A DNA stretch of 41,058 bases, from positions 1 to 41,058 of the IMG/VR virus record IMGVR_UViG_3300006752_000060; one strand, written 5' to 3'. Within the stretch, counting starts at the first letter, position 1. Each line of letters begins with the position of its first letter. This DNA is from a virus. This document shows positions 22,188 to 30,620 of the stretch, piece after piece. Below the pieces are notes generated by a model that worked only from the letters and a program-made list of their open reading frames with translations, was not told the origin of the DNA and ran no database searches. The position numbers were made by a program, and so were the translations under genes.

Positions 22188-22874
22188 ATGAAGGTTTTAG
22201 AAAAAGTATTTGTAACTATGTTAGGTGCAACAATGGTATTGGTATTAGTTAATGCCATGATTACTAGCTATAACTTAGCAACAAAACAACCGGTAATTAT
22301 AGAAGTACCTACCATTCAGATTGATACTGTAAGAGATACTATTGAGGTACCTTTTATAGATACAATGTATACTAAAGATACCAGGTACCTGCACTATAAT
22401 GCTGATACAACTATTGATAGTGCACTTATAATAGGGGGTGAATATCACCCTCCTGTTATGGTTGGTAGAAGCACTAGTGGATATGGATGGCGTTGGGGTA
22501 GAATGCATGAAGGTATAGACATTGCTTATAACAATAAGGATACAAGCTATTCAACCTTTGCTGGTGTAGTAAGGTATGCTAAAGCAGGTTACAACGGTGG
22601 CTATGGTAAGCTAGTTATTGTTAGACACTTTAATGGGTTAGAGACTTACTATGCTCATCACTGGAATCTTCTTGTAGAAGAAGGGGATACTATAGCAGCA
22701 GGTACACCCTTAGGTATCATTGGTTCAACCGGTAGATCTACTGGTCCTCACTTACACTTTGAGGTAAGATTCTTAGGTGAGTCTATGGATCCAGATGATT
22801 TTTTTGATGCTATGTCAGATACTTCTGACTTTGTTATAAGAAAGAAGCATAGCTATTATGAAGTAATATACTAA
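22188..22874 (+). CDS. Membrane-anchored M23 peptidase
   Basis: 228 residues. Residues 8-30 are a transmembrane anchor (VTMLGATMVLVLVNAMI). A stalk of about 60 residues with Asp/Thr repeats leads to a LytM/M23 domain: SGYGWRWGRMHEGIDIAY (H-x3-D zinc motif), GYGKLVIVRHFNGLETYYAH, then GSTGRSTGPHLHFEVR (HLH zinc and catalytic motif). All metal ligands are present. It would cut peptide cross-links in peptidoglycan. It lies 2 bp after the SNase lipoprotein and one base before the thioesterase, so the group is one transcription unit. Confidence 0.82.
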   Translation: MKVLEKVFVTMLGATMVLVLVNAMITSYNLATKQPVIIEVPTIQIDTVRDTIEVPFIDTMYTKDTRYLHYNADTTIDSALIIGGEYHPPVMVGRSTSGYGWRWGRMHEGIDIAYNNKDTSYSTFAGVVRYAKAGYNGGYGKLVIVRHFNGLETYYAHHWNLLVEEGDTIAAGTPLGIIGSTGRSTGPHLHFEVRFLGESMDPDDFFDAMSDTSDFVIRKKHSYYEVIY

Positions 22875-23287
22875 TGAATTTAATTACAACCCATCCGATT
22901 AAAAAATCAGATCTAGGGTTTCATGCAAATTTATTTGGTGGCAAGTTGCTTGCGTGGATGGATGCCGCAGGAGCAGCTTTTGCTACTGAATGTTGTAGTA
23001 CACCTAGAATGCTGACTATAAAGATAGATGAATGTGTATTTATACGTCCTGCTAAAGAAGGTCAACTAATTAAGATATATGGTAAGGTAGCAAAGATTGG
23101 TAACACATCTATTACTCTTTACTTAGAAGCAAGATCACATAATGTATATAGTGGTAATCAAAAGGTTATTCTATCTACAAAGATTAAGTTTGTAAGGGTA
23201 GATGAGCAAGGTGATCCCACTCCTATAGCAGAAACAATTAAAAAGAAATATGGAACAGAAAACATTCAAAGTCAAGAAGACAATTAA
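22874..23287 (+). CDS. Hotdog-fold acyl-CoA thioesterase (YciA-like)
   Basis: 137 residues. The family motif HANLFGGKLLAWMDAAGAAFA (residues 17-37, catalytic Asp likely D30) is followed by LTIKIDECVFIRPAKEGQLIKIYGKVAKIGNTSITLYLEA, the standard core of YciA/acyl-CoA hydrolase proteins. These enzymes split acyl-CoA to free fatty acid and CoA. It is full length compared with the family. As a metabolic gene in a phage it is unusual. Placement after envelope-acting genes hints at a link with lipid or membrane change; that is inference. Confidence 0.78.
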   Translation: MNLITTHPIKKSDLGFHANLFGGKLLAWMDAAGAAFATECCSTPRMLTIKIDECVFIRPAKEGQLIKIYGKVAKIGNTSITLYLEARSHNVYSGNQKVILSTKIKFVRVDEQGDPTPIAETIKKKYGTENIQSQEDN

Positions 23288-23429
23288 GATTAGAGATGAC
23301 TACTCTGTAACGGTGTATCTGGTACAAGGTAGTGAGATATTAACTTTTGATATTTATCATGAGGCAGAGAAGTTTGTACAATTATTAAATGATAACTCAG
23401 ATGATAACACACTCTACTATGTTGACTAA
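23250..23429 (+). CDS. Small hypothetical protein
   Basis: 59 residues: MEQKTFKVKKTIKIRDDYSV, strands TVYLVQGSEILTFDIYHEAE, helix KFVQLLNDNS, acidic end. Starts within the 3' end of the thioesterase gene (38-bp overlap) and ends over the preferred start of the helicase. The balanced composition and packing between two genes support it. It resembles a small beta-alpha protein; no function known. Confidence 0.55.
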   Translation: MEQKTFKVKKTIKIRDDYSVTVYLVQGSEILTFDIYHEAEKFVQLLNDNSDDNTLYYVD

Positions 23430-24534
23430 CAGAGATCAAGTTCAGGAAGAAGCCCTTAAGGTTTCATTAGATAATGATAGATGTACTCTAGGTATATCAA
23501 TGGGTGTTGGTAAAACTAGGATTGCAGTAAAGAACCTACAGGCTAGGTATAATCCTATGGTATCAGCACTTGTAGTTGTACCAAAGTTGTCAATTAAACA
23601 AGCCTGGTTAGATGAGTTAGAGAAGTTAAACCTTAATAGTTTAAAAGATCATATAACATTTGTGACATATCTTTCATTAAACAAGATGGACCCAATAGGC
23701 TATGATATTGTCTATTTAGATGAGTGTCATAGCATACTAGAAAGCCATCTACCCTTCTTAAACGCCTATAAAGGCATAGTCCTAGGGTTGACAGGTACAC
23801 CCCCAGTACGTAAGAGTAGTGTTAAATACCGTTTATTAAATAGGTTTTGTCCAGTTAAGTATACATTTACTGTAGATAATGCAACTGACAATGATATTCT
23901 TAATGATTATAGAATAATTGTGCATATGTTACAGTTATCTAAACTTAAAACGTGTAGGAAACAAAACAAAAAGACAGGTGGTACATGGTTTACGTCTGAG
24001 GTAGATGATTATAGTTACTTATCTAAGAGACTATATGATGCAACTACACCTAAGCAACGGCAGATATCTTCTATAATGAGAATGAAAGCAATGCAATCTT
24101 ATACTACTAAGGAAGATTATGCTAAAGGTTTAGTTAAGAACATGGATAATAAGGTAATTGTATTTGCTAATACTAAAGAACAAGCAGATAGGATAGCACC
24201 GCATAGTTATTATTCAGGCAATAGCAATTCTGAAGACAACCTTGAGTTGTTTGCGAATGGCCAGATAGATGCTCTCTCTTGCATTCTCCAGCTTAGTGAG
24301 GGTGTTACTATACCTAATCTAAGGCAAGGTATTATAATGCATGCTTATGGCAATGAGAGAAAGTCTGCTCAGAGAATTGGTAGACTATTAAGACTTAACC
24401 CAGATGAGACAGCTACTTGTCATATACTTTGCTATAAAGATACTGTAGATGAGAAGTGGGTTAGCAATGCACTTAATGAGTTTGATAGCTCTAAGATTAA
24501 ATATTATAACCCTTTAAATAAAACCTATGAATAA
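23419..24534 (+). CDS. Superfamily 2 helicase (SNF2/UvsW type)
   Basis: 371 residues from the ATG at 23419; the frame is open from an ATG at 23389 which would overlap the preceding gene more deeply. Motifs in order: Q-like NRDQVQEEALK; Walker A MGVGKTRIA; Walker B YLDECHS; motif III GLTGTPP; motif IV VIVFANTKEQADRIA; motif VI QRIGRLLR. It is shorter than usual but contains both RecA folds. Expected to unwind or remodel branched DNA during replication or recombination. Confidence 0.85.
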   Translation: MLTNRDQVQEEALKVSLDNDRCTLGISMGVGKTRIAVKNLQARYNPMVSALVVVPKLSIKQAWLDELEKLNLNSLKDHITFVTYLSLNKMDPIGYDIVYLDECHSILESHLPFLNAYKGIVLGLTGTPPVRKSSVKYRLLNRFCPVKYTFTVDNATDNDILNDYRIIVHMLQLSKLKTCRKQNKKTGGTWFTSEVDDYSYLSKRLYDATTPKQRQISSIMRMKAMQSYTTKEDYAKGLVKNMDNKVIVFANTKEQADRIAPHSYYSGNSNSEDNLELFANGQIDALSCILQLSEGVTIPNLRQGIIMHAYGNERKSAQRIGRLLRLNPDETATCHILCYKDTVDEKWVSNALNEFDSSKIKYYNPLNKTYE

Positions 24535-24730
24535 GTTTTCAAACGATAAGTTTCTAGATGATGATTATCAATATCAAGAGTTCCTTGAACATCTTGAAGA
24601 AGGTGTTCCTGACTGTATTAATTGTGGGGAAAATACTCTTGTATTTGCTCCTTCCACTCCTGAACATTTACTTTGTTTATCTTGTGGTCACGAGTTTGTT
24701 TCAGTAGATAATAAGATTAGATTCAGATGA
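24527..24730 (+). CDS. Zinc-ribbon small protein
   Basis: 67 residues. An acidic N terminus is followed by a C-x2-C ... C-x2-C ribbon: CINCGENTLVFAPSTPEHLLCLSCGHEF. The ribbon is of the type found in transcription factors and primases. It overlaps the helicase stop by 8 bp and the next start by 4 bp. Possible roles include binding DNA or RNA polymerase; not assigned further. Confidence 0.6.
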   Translation: MNKFSNDKFLDDDYQYQEFLEHLEEGVPDCINCGENTLVFAPSTPEHLLCLSCGHEFVSVDNKIRFR

Positions 24731-25110
24731 GAGATAACATACACCTAAAGCTATCTATTAAGGATGGAAAGTTACACTTTCCTGTTAAGGCATACAAGAC
24801 TAAATATGAAAGGTTTCTAAGGGATGCACCGGAAGGTGCTAGAGTAGAACTGTTCATTAGTATTGCAGATGGTAAGGGTACCAATGCTCAGTTGGCTAGG
24901 ATTCATGCAATGTGTAGGGAACTAGCCAACGAGATTGGTTATACTTTTGAGGAGATGAAGCTACAAATTAAACGTAAAGCAGGTTTATGCTTTATGCGTA
25001 ATAAAGTGGAGTATTGTAAATCATTTGCAGACTGTGATGCTAGTGAATTGAATCTAGCAATACAAGCATGCATAGAGATTGGAGACTTTAATGGTATCCA
25101 GTTAAGATGA
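24727..25110 (+). CDS. NinB-like recombination protein candidate
   Basis: 127 residues. N-terminal strands (IHLKLSIKDGKLHFPVKAYK) and RVELFISIADGKGTNAQLARI lead to a helical half: HAMCRELANEIGYTFEEMKLQIKRKAGLCF, then ADCDASELNLAIQACIEIGD. The Gln/Asn-rich GTNAQLARIHAM and following helices recall lambda NinB (Orf), a recombination mediator that aids strand exchange. The likeness is by eye and moderate. The neighbours (helicase, UDG) are consistent with repair. Its stop overlaps the tail of the minus-strand gene by 9 bp. Confidence 0.5.
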   Translation: MRDNIHLKLSIKDGKLHFPVKAYKTKYERFLRDAPEGARVELFISIADGKGTNAQLARIHAMCRELANEIGYTFEEMKLQIKRKAGLCFMRNKVEYCKSFADCDASELNLAIQACIEIGDFNGIQLR

Positions 25111-25536
25111 TTTCTTATTTAGCTCAGAGTATACTTGGTCATACATATCCTTGTATCTCTCAGCAAATTCTTTTACAGACTCATCATCACTCTCATCTAG
25201 TGTAAGAAGTTCTTTAGACATCTCCTCTACTTTTGCATTGACGTCATCAGATATTTCTACTTCAGATGATAGTCCCTGCTTAATAGCTTTTGTCTTAAGT
25301 TCTTGGATTAATGAGATAATAATGTATAACTGTGATTCAGCAGGAGATAATTGTATATCAGTTTCTCCTCCTGTTAATTTTTTAAATTTTGCAAGCGTCT
25401 CAGGTAAAGCTGTCTTATCCTCTAGGAAACCCATCATAGTCATTAGGATAGATTGTAAGCCTGATATATATGTTGTGGATATTTGAATATCCTCAATCAC
25501 ACCTTTGGGATCAAATACAGTTTTTTTATGTGACAT
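25102..25536 (-). CDS. Reverse-oriented helical protein inside the plus arm
   Basis: 144 residues, helical and acidic: FDPKGVIEDIQISTTYISGL, SPAESQLYIIISLIQELKTK, then a Glu/Asp-rich tail ending KKSS. It is the only clear minus-strand gene in the rightward arm. It ends 9 bp inside the NinB-like gene, and its start is 14 bp from the UDG start, head to head. The antisense frame (25151-25486) is Ser-rich and looks like a shadow. The start context TTTAATATG is normal. Function unknown. Confidence 0.65.
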   Translation of the reverse strand: MSHKKTVFDPKGVIEDIQISTTYISGLQSILMTMMGFLEDKTALPETLAKFKKLTGGETDIQLSPAESQLYIIISLIQELKTKAIKQGLSSEVEISDDVNAKVEEMSKELLTLDESDDESVKEFAERYKDMYDQVYSELNKKSS

Positions 25537-25550
25537 ATTAAATAGTTATT

Positions 25551-26240
25551 ATGGCGAATATAGATATAAATAAAATAAGAGAAAAGTTTTTAGTAAAGTT
25601 ATTTCCATCAGGTTGGGATAGGATACTTGAACCATACATAAATGGGAATGAGTTTAAAGGAGCTGTTAATCAGTTAATTGAGCGTAGAGAACAGGGTCAT
25701 AAGTTTGAACCTGAGTTTAAGAATATCTTCAGAGCATTTGAGGTTTGTCCTTATGATGATCTTAAGGTTATTCTTATAGGACAAGATCCTTATCCACAAG
25801 AGGGTGCAGCAGATGGTATATCATTTAGCTGCAGCAGAAAGGATAAGTATGAGAAGTCTTTACAGTATATCTTCAAGGACCTATATGGTAAGTATGAAGG
25901 TAAAGATAAAGATCTAGCACGTTGGTCAGCTCAAGGTGTTCTGATGCTTAACACAGCTCTTACTGTACAGGTAGGTAAGATTGGTTCTCATTATGATATA
26001 TGGGATCCTTTTACAGATTATCTGCTTACAGTATTGAATGCTAATAAAGATGATAGGGTAGCAATACTCTTGGGTAAGAAAGCTGAGAAGTGGGAAGACC
26101 ATCTAAGCAATCAGCACATATTAAAATGTTCACATCCAGCTTCTGCTGCTTATAGTGGTGGTACTTGGCGTAGTGGAAATATATTTAAACATGCAAATCA
26201 TTTATTGATTACGCAGAAAGAAAAGAAGATAGAATGGTAG
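25551..26240 (+). CDS. ung: Uracil-DNA glycosylase, family 1
   Basis: 229 residues, the usual length. Removes uracil from DNA to start base excision repair. Visible motifs are IGQDPYPQEGAADGISFS with the water-activating Asp at D79; GVLMLNTALTVQVGKIGSH; and the minor-groove loop HPASAAYSGG (H195), a variant of the standard HPSPLS. It ends in TAG, 7 bp inside the next gene. It would protect the AT-rich phage genome, or keep uracil out during replication by PolB. Confidence 0.92.
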   Translation: MANIDINKIREKFLVKLFPSGWDRILEPYINGNEFKGAVNQLIERREQGHKFEPEFKNIFRAFEVCPYDDLKVILIGQDPYPQEGAADGISFSCSRKDKYEKSLQYIFKDLYGKYEGKDKDLARWSAQGVLMLNTALTVQVGKIGSHYDIWDPFTDYLLTVLNANKDDRVAILLGKKAEKWEDHLSNQHILKCSHPASAAYSGGTWRSGNIFKHANHLLITQKEKKIEW

Positions 26241-26734
26241 AAATAAAACTTAATAAAGATTTTAATAGAGACTTTAATCAGTATAAGAACTATATTAAAA
26301 CAGTTTATGGTGTAGAAATATTTTATATTAATAAAGATGGAACTACTAACATACCTGACAGGGTAGTACCAGTTGAAGTTAAAGAGGCTAAAACTGTTGA
26401 GCACTTATCAATGGAAGCAATAGCTAATATTGTTATAGAATTTATGCATGAGGATAGTCCTCATTTAAGAAAATATAAAGACTTATGTGCTAAGTGGAGG
26501 AATCGTGATTACATAGTTTTCAAAAGAATATTTTGTATGTTTGCTAGACAAGCAGGGAACACTGTTACATCAATAGGTAAGTTCTTAGATAATGATCATT
26601 CTAGTGTTATTCACCAGCTTAGACAAGCTAATATACATATTGATGCTAGTGATAACTTTTTCATTACTAGATACCAGCTAGTTAAAAATAAGATAGATAA
26701 TGTGGCAAATATTTCAGAAGATTCTAACCAATAA
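26234..26734 (+). CDS. DnaA domain IV-like DNA-binding protein
   Basis: 166 residues. The C-terminal half contains RIFCMFARQAGNTVTSIGKF followed by LDNDHSSVIHQLRQ (residues 98-131), matching the DnaA domain IV helix-turn-helix (R..A..L.R......IG...GRDHSTV). No AAA+ ATPase part is present. It probably recognises origin sequences or regulates early promoters. It overlaps UDG by 7 bp and the next gene by 35 bp. Confidence 0.8.
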   Translation: MVEIKLNKDFNRDFNQYKNYIKTVYGVEIFYINKDGTTNIPDRVVPVEVKEAKTVEHLSMEAIANIVIEFMHEDSPHLRKYKDLCAKWRNRDYIVFKRIFCMFARQAGNTVTSIGKFLDNDHSSVIHQLRQANIHIDASDNFFITRYQLVKNKIDNVANISEDSNQ

Positions 26735-27278
26735 ACTCACACCCAACCAATGCTTAGTTCTTTATGGTATACATAAGAAGATAGCGGTTAATGTTGGAGG
26801 TGATGAAGATCTTGATTATTTGCTTAATGAAGAGTTTATCGTAGATGGTAAACTTACAGCTAAGTCTAAGAAGATCATTATAGAAATTGATAACTACTTT
26901 GTTAAGTCTAAGAAGAAAACAGATATCCAACTAATGGGTAAGGACTATGCAAACAATATCAAACTTTACAGAGAGATATTCCCTGCAAAGAAGTTACCCA
27001 GTGGTAAGCCAGCAAGAAATAATATTAAAATTCTTGGTGAGTCTTTCCGTTGGTTTTTTGAAACGTTTGATCACACATGGGATACAGTCATAAAAGCAAC
27101 ACGTATGTATGTGAACGAGTACAGAGACAATGGTTATCTATACATGCAGACAAGTCAGTACTTTGTCTGTAAACAGGATAAACATAAAGTCAAACACTCT
27201 TCACTAGCAGACTATTGTGATATGATTGTTGATGGTGTGAGCACAGAAGACGATCACTTTACAGAAAAGGTAGTATGA
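26700..27278 (+). CDS. Putative replisome organiser / helicase-loader-like protein
   Basis: 192 residues; the only near ATG is at 26700, inside the upstream gene. The N-terminal part (NKLTPNQCLVLYGIHKKIAV ... LLNEEFIVDGKLTAKS) reads as a winged helix. The C-terminal domain (FPAKKLPSGKPARNNIKILG, FRWFFETFDHTWDTVIKATR, YMQTSQYFVCKQDK) is aromatic-rich and not recognised. Lying between a DnaA-like protein and a DnaB-like helicase that lacks its N-terminal domain, a loader role is plausible. This is inference only. Confidence 0.45.
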   Translation: MWQIFQKILTNKLTPNQCLVLYGIHKKIAVNVGGDEDLDYLLNEEFIVDGKLTAKSKKIIIEIDNYFVKSKKKTDIQLMGKDYANNIKLYREIFPAKKLPSGKPARNNIKILGESFRWFFETFDHTWDTVIKATRMYVNEYRDNGYLYMQTSQYFVCKQDKHKVKHSSLADYCDMIVDGVSTEDDHFTEKVV

Positions 27279-27493
27279 AATCAGATAGTAAAAGTGCAGT
27301 CATTGCTTTTTGTAATGACTTAATTAGAGAACACAGAGGTGAAGGTGGTATTGAAGAAGGTCTTATTGGATACAAGTATCCTAAAGATATGGCAATCCGC
27401 GCAGCTCTTATAACTTGTCAAAGACTGATAGAAGTTACAGGCAAGCCTTTTTACTATCGTGCAATTGATTATTTAAATGGATTAAATGAGTAA
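27275..27493 (+). CDS. Small hypothetical protein
   Basis: 72 residues, helical: KSAVIAFCNDLIREHRGEGG, then PKDMAIRAALITCQRLIEVT and a final YYRAIDYLNGLNE. Coupled to the gene before (4-bp overlap) and to the DnaB-like helicase (8-bp overlap). It may be a replication accessory protein because of this tight packing. No motif is known. Confidence 0.6.
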   Translation: MKSDSKSAVIAFCNDLIREHRGEGGIEEGLIGYKYPKDMAIRAALITCQRLIEVTGKPFYYRAIDYLNGLNE

Positions 27494-28442
27494 GATAGAG
27501 AAGGCTTGGGATGGACAGTATACTGCTTTTAACGAAGCACTAAAGTATATGCATAATAGACAACAAGGCAAGGAGAAGTCAGTACTTACACCTTGGCCTA
27601 AGTTTAATGATGCAGCTACTGATGGTTTAGAATGGAACACTCTAACAGTTATTGGTGGAAGACCGGGGTCAGGTAAGACTCTAATCAAAGACCAGATTGT
27701 AAGAGAATCTTTTGTTTTAAATCCCACGGATGACTTCCGTGTGTTAGAGTTTCAATTCGAGATGGTTGGTAGAACCTCAGCTATTAGAGAGTTTAGTTCC
27801 TTAACAGGTAAGACCTATAAAGAACTATGCTCAGCAGGATCTACTTTGACAGCAGATGTATTAAACACTTGTCACCAATATGCTAAGGAACGTGTCAAGT
27901 ATCCCGTTGATATAATCTCAACACCGATGACAGTAAACCAAATGCGGGAGCAGGTTGACATGTATATGGAAGAACACAAGGGTAAACAAACTATTATTAC
28001 TCTTGACCATTCCATCCTTGTAAAGAGAGCACCCTACCAGAATAACAGACTTGATATGTTATTTGAATTGGGTGAGTTCTTTACACAGTGTAAGCGTGAC
28101 TATCCGTGTTTATTCATCTGTCTGTCTCAGTTGAATCGTAATATTGATAACCCGGATAGAGCTGTTGATGGTAAGTACGGTAACTATATTCTTGAATCGG
28201 ATATCTTTGGATCAGATGCAATGCTTCAACATGCAGATACATTGATTGGTATCAATCGTCCTGCTAAACAGAAGATAAGATACTATGGTCCTGATAGATA
28301 TATAATTGAGAATGATCGTACTCTAGTTCTTCATTTCCTTAAGGCTCGTAATGGTGATGCTCGTATGAGTTTCTTCAAAGCTAAGTTTGAGAATATGGAG
28401 ATTGAAGAGATGGCTACTCCTGGAACACAAGAAAGAAGATGA
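27486..28442 (+). CDS. DnaB-like replicative helicase (RecA-fold domain)
   Basis: 318 residues. Walker A is GGRPGSGKT (57-65); FRVLEFQFEMVGR follows a RecA-like strand (motif H1a); Walker B is IITLDHSILV; motif H3 is CLFICLSQLNRN with the sensor Gln; and a late LVLHFLKARNGDARM gives the Arg-finger region. This matches the DnaB C-terminal domain; the N-terminal primase-binding domain is absent, so loading probably needs a separate protein. It would unwind the fork ahead of PolB. Confidence 0.85.
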   Translation: MSKIEKAWDGQYTAFNEALKYMHNRQQGKEKSVLTPWPKFNDAATDGLEWNTLTVIGGRPGSGKTLIKDQIVRESFVLNPTDDFRVLEFQFEMVGRTSAIREFSSLTGKTYKELCSAGSTLTADVLNTCHQYAKERVKYPVDIISTPMTVNQMREQVDMYMEEHKGKQTIITLDHSILVKRAPYQNNRLDMLFELGEFFTQCKRDYPCLFICLSQLNRNIDNPDRAVDGKYGNYILESDIFGSDAMLQHADTLIGINRPAKQKIRYYGPDRYIIENDRTLVLHFLKARNGDARMSFFKAKFENMEIEEMATPGTQERR

Positions 28443-29254
28443 CAAATGCATTTAGTAAGAAGATTAAAATAAAAAATGATAGGAAAGGTTTATTAGTATT
28501 ATTCAATAAGAAGACTGATGAGGATGATAAGTTTATAAAAGTTCAAGATGGCCTTGGTGTAAACCTATGGGTTAAAAAGTCTTGGATATATAAACACCAT
28601 CTACGTAGAGATCAGTATGCTGTTATACTAGACCTGACAGCAGAAGAACAATTCAATGCTCATTATCAAAAAGAAACAAAGAAGTTCTTTGATGTAAGAG
28701 CAGAGAGTAGTGGTAATTCAGTAAGTATAAATAAACTAGAACGTGGTAAAATAAATGGTAAGAATATGACACCTGAAGAAAGAAAATATAAAGTAAGAGA
28801 GTTACGGATTGAGCACAAAGGTTATTTTGATAGTCTTGATGATAACTTTCTATATATACCTAAGATGGCATACAGACCTAAGGGTAAAGATGATATGCAT
28901 GTATCCTTTTTTCCAAGTGAATTGGAGAAGGGTAAAGATATCTACACTGAGTTTGTAAGTTATGAGTATGACTCAGAAGATCCAAAGAGAACTTTGTATC
29001 TGTTAGAGTATGATCAGGATTGGAAAGACATCTATGAGATAAATGAAAGCAGTTCGGGATATAAGAGACATCTTGTACCTGTATCTAAGCTAAAAATTAT
29101 CAATGATGTTACCTCTCGTAACAAAGAAATCATTACCTTTGATACTCCTCTAGAGAATCCTGATGATAGTCAAAAGGATTTGTTTAAAGCATTGGGTACA
29201 ATAGCTAAACAACTAGATAGGATAGCAACAATTTTAGATAAAAAATTAAACTAA
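28439..29254 (+). CDS. Conserved replication-block protein of unknown function
   Basis: 271 residues. Basic N terminus (FSKKIKIKNDRKGLLVLFNK), a middle with ERGKINGKNMTPEERKYKVR, a strand-rich region (ISFFPSELEKGKD is a close reading of HVSFFPSELEKGKD), and a C-terminal amphipathic helix DSQKDLFKALGTIAKQLDRI that may mediate oligomerisation. No catalytic motif. It overlaps the helicase stop by 4 bp and the RecA-like gene by one base, so it works in the same context. Not recognised. Confidence 0.55.
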   Translation: MTNAFSKKIKIKNDRKGLLVLFNKKTDEDDKFIKVQDGLGVNLWVKKSWIYKHHLRRDQYAVILDLTAEEQFNAHYQKETKKFFDVRAESSGNSVSINKLERGKINGKNMTPEERKYKVRELRIEHKGYFDSLDDNFLYIPKMAYRPKGKDDMHVSFFPSELEKGKDIYTEFVSYEYDSEDPKRTLYLLEYDQDWKDIYEINESSSGYKRHLVPVSKLKIINDVTSRNKEIITFDTPLENPDDSQKDLFKALGTIAKQLDRIATILDKKLN

Positions 29255-29937
29255 TGGCACAAAGTGTATTAATTATTGCAGACTCTGGCACTGGCAAGTC
29301 CACTGCTATCAGAAATCTCAACCCTGAAGAAACCTTCATTATAAATATTGCTAATAAACCTCTACCGTTTAAAGGTTGGAAGTCTAAGTACACCTTGGTA
29401 TCTAAGGATAACCCAAAGGGTAACATGACTAATGCCTCTAGCAGTACTGGTATATTAAAAGCAATAAATTATGTGAATGAAAAGATGCCACATATCAAGA
29501 ACTTAGTTATTGATGACTGGCAGTATATGTCTAGCTTTGAATATTTTGATAGAGCATTAGAGAAAGGTTATGATAAGTTTACTCAGATTGCTGCAAATCT
29601 TGCACAGGTTGCTAAGACCCCAAAAGATTTGAGAGATGACTTATATGTTTTCTTTATGACTCATTCAGAAGATTCAACAGATGTTAATGGTCACCGTAGG
29701 GTGAAAGCCAAGACTATTGGCAAAATGATAGACAATACTCTCACACTTGAGGGATTGTTCTCTATAGTACTATTTGGAAAGGTAGTAAAGAAAGATGATG
29801 GTACTTTGGATTATGGTTTTGAAACTGTGAACAATGGAGAGAATACTTGTAAGTCTCCAATGGGAATGTTTGAAGAGCCTTTTATTCCAAATGACCTTCA
29901 GTTAGTTAAGGACAAAATTTATAATTACGAAAATTAA
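29254..29937 (+). CDS. RecA-like ATPase (Sak4 / AAA_24 type)
   Basis: 227 residues. The Walker A ADSGTGKSTAIRNL appears at residues 9-22, Walker B is NLVIDDWQYM, and a sensor strand YVFFMTHSED follows. These match the small phage RecA-core ATPases called Sak4, which act with an SSB to pair DNA strands. A putative SSB (29942) is encoded directly after it, as in known Sak4-SSB pairs. Probable role: recombination-dependent replication. Confidence 0.75.
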   Translation: MAQSVLIIADSGTGKSTAIRNLNPEETFIINIANKPLPFKGWKSKYTLVSKDNPKGNMTNASSSTGILKAINYVNEKMPHIKNLVIDDWQYMSSFEYFDRALEKGYDKFTQIAANLAQVAKTPKDLRDDLYVFFMTHSEDSTDVNGHRRVKAKTIGKMIDNTLTLEGLFSIVLFGKVVKKDDGTLDYGFETVNNGENTCKSPMGMFEEPFIPNDLQLVKDKIYNYEN

Positions 29938-29941
29938 AACT

Positions 29942-30613
29942 ATGTTAAGTACAAAAGATATGTCAGCAGGAGGTGGAAGAATCAGTCCCCTTATGAACCC
30001 AGGTAACGTTACATTTAAAGTTAATGATGTAACTCTACAACAGACACCTTATGATAAGGATGCCTATAACATCTATCTACATATAGAAAGCAAGCCAATT
30101 GGAGGTGACTTCCAGGGTTTTCTAAGAGATAGAAATAATGAGGCTCTTGGACGTTATGAGGGTCAGGTAGGAAGAGTTAGAGCTAGTCAGTATCCTTTTA
30201 AAGATACTACGTTACCTAGTGGAAGAGATATTTCCCGTGATCAGGAGATTCTTAAGACAATGATCTTTCTTGCCTCAGCATTTGGTGTAAGAGAGGAACT
30301 TGATATGATTGAGGCAGATACTATTGAAGACTTTGTTTCTTCAGCTGGTCCTATCATATGCACGGGTTCATTTGTTAATGCGTGTTTAGGCTCTAGGGAA
30401 TGGGAGAACAATGAAGGTTATATCAACAATGATTTGTATCTACCAAGAGTTTCTAAGGATGGTGTTCCAATAGAGCGGGAAGGTGTAGAGAACTCTAGAC
30501 TATTAACATTTGATCGTGAGACACATGTCCGGCCAGTTGTTAAGAAAGAGTCTACAGAAACCTCTAAGTTTGAACCAACTAAGAGTTCAGTTGGAGATGA
30601 CTTTGATCTCTAA
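29942..30613 (+). CDS. Putative single-stranded DNA-binding protein
   Basis: 223 residues. A strand-rich body (VTFKVNDVTLQQTPYDKDAY, NIYLHIESKPIGGDFQGFLR, GPIICTGSFVNACLG) is followed by a low-complexity tail ending in the acidic hexapeptide GDDFDL, the kind of C-terminal tip by which SSBs recruit partners. It is encoded between the RecA-like ATPase and primase and has its own terminator. It would coat ssDNA at the fork. The SSB call rests on tail and context. Confidence 0.65.
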   Translation: MLSTKDMSAGGGRISPLMNPGNVTFKVNDVTLQQTPYDKDAYNIYLHIESKPIGGDFQGFLRDRNNEALGRYEGQVGRVRASQYPFKDTTLPSGRDISRDQEILKTMIFLASAFGVREELDMIEADTIEDFVSSAGPIICTGSFVNACLGSREWENNEGYINNDLYLPRVSKDGVPIEREGVENSRLLTFDRETHVRPVVKKESTETSKFEPTKSSVGDDFDL

Positions 30614-30620
30614 TAATTAG

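Noticed and set aside
25151-25486. 111-residue plus-strand frame
   Set aside because: Ser-rich antisense shadow of the better minus-strand gene at 25102-25536.
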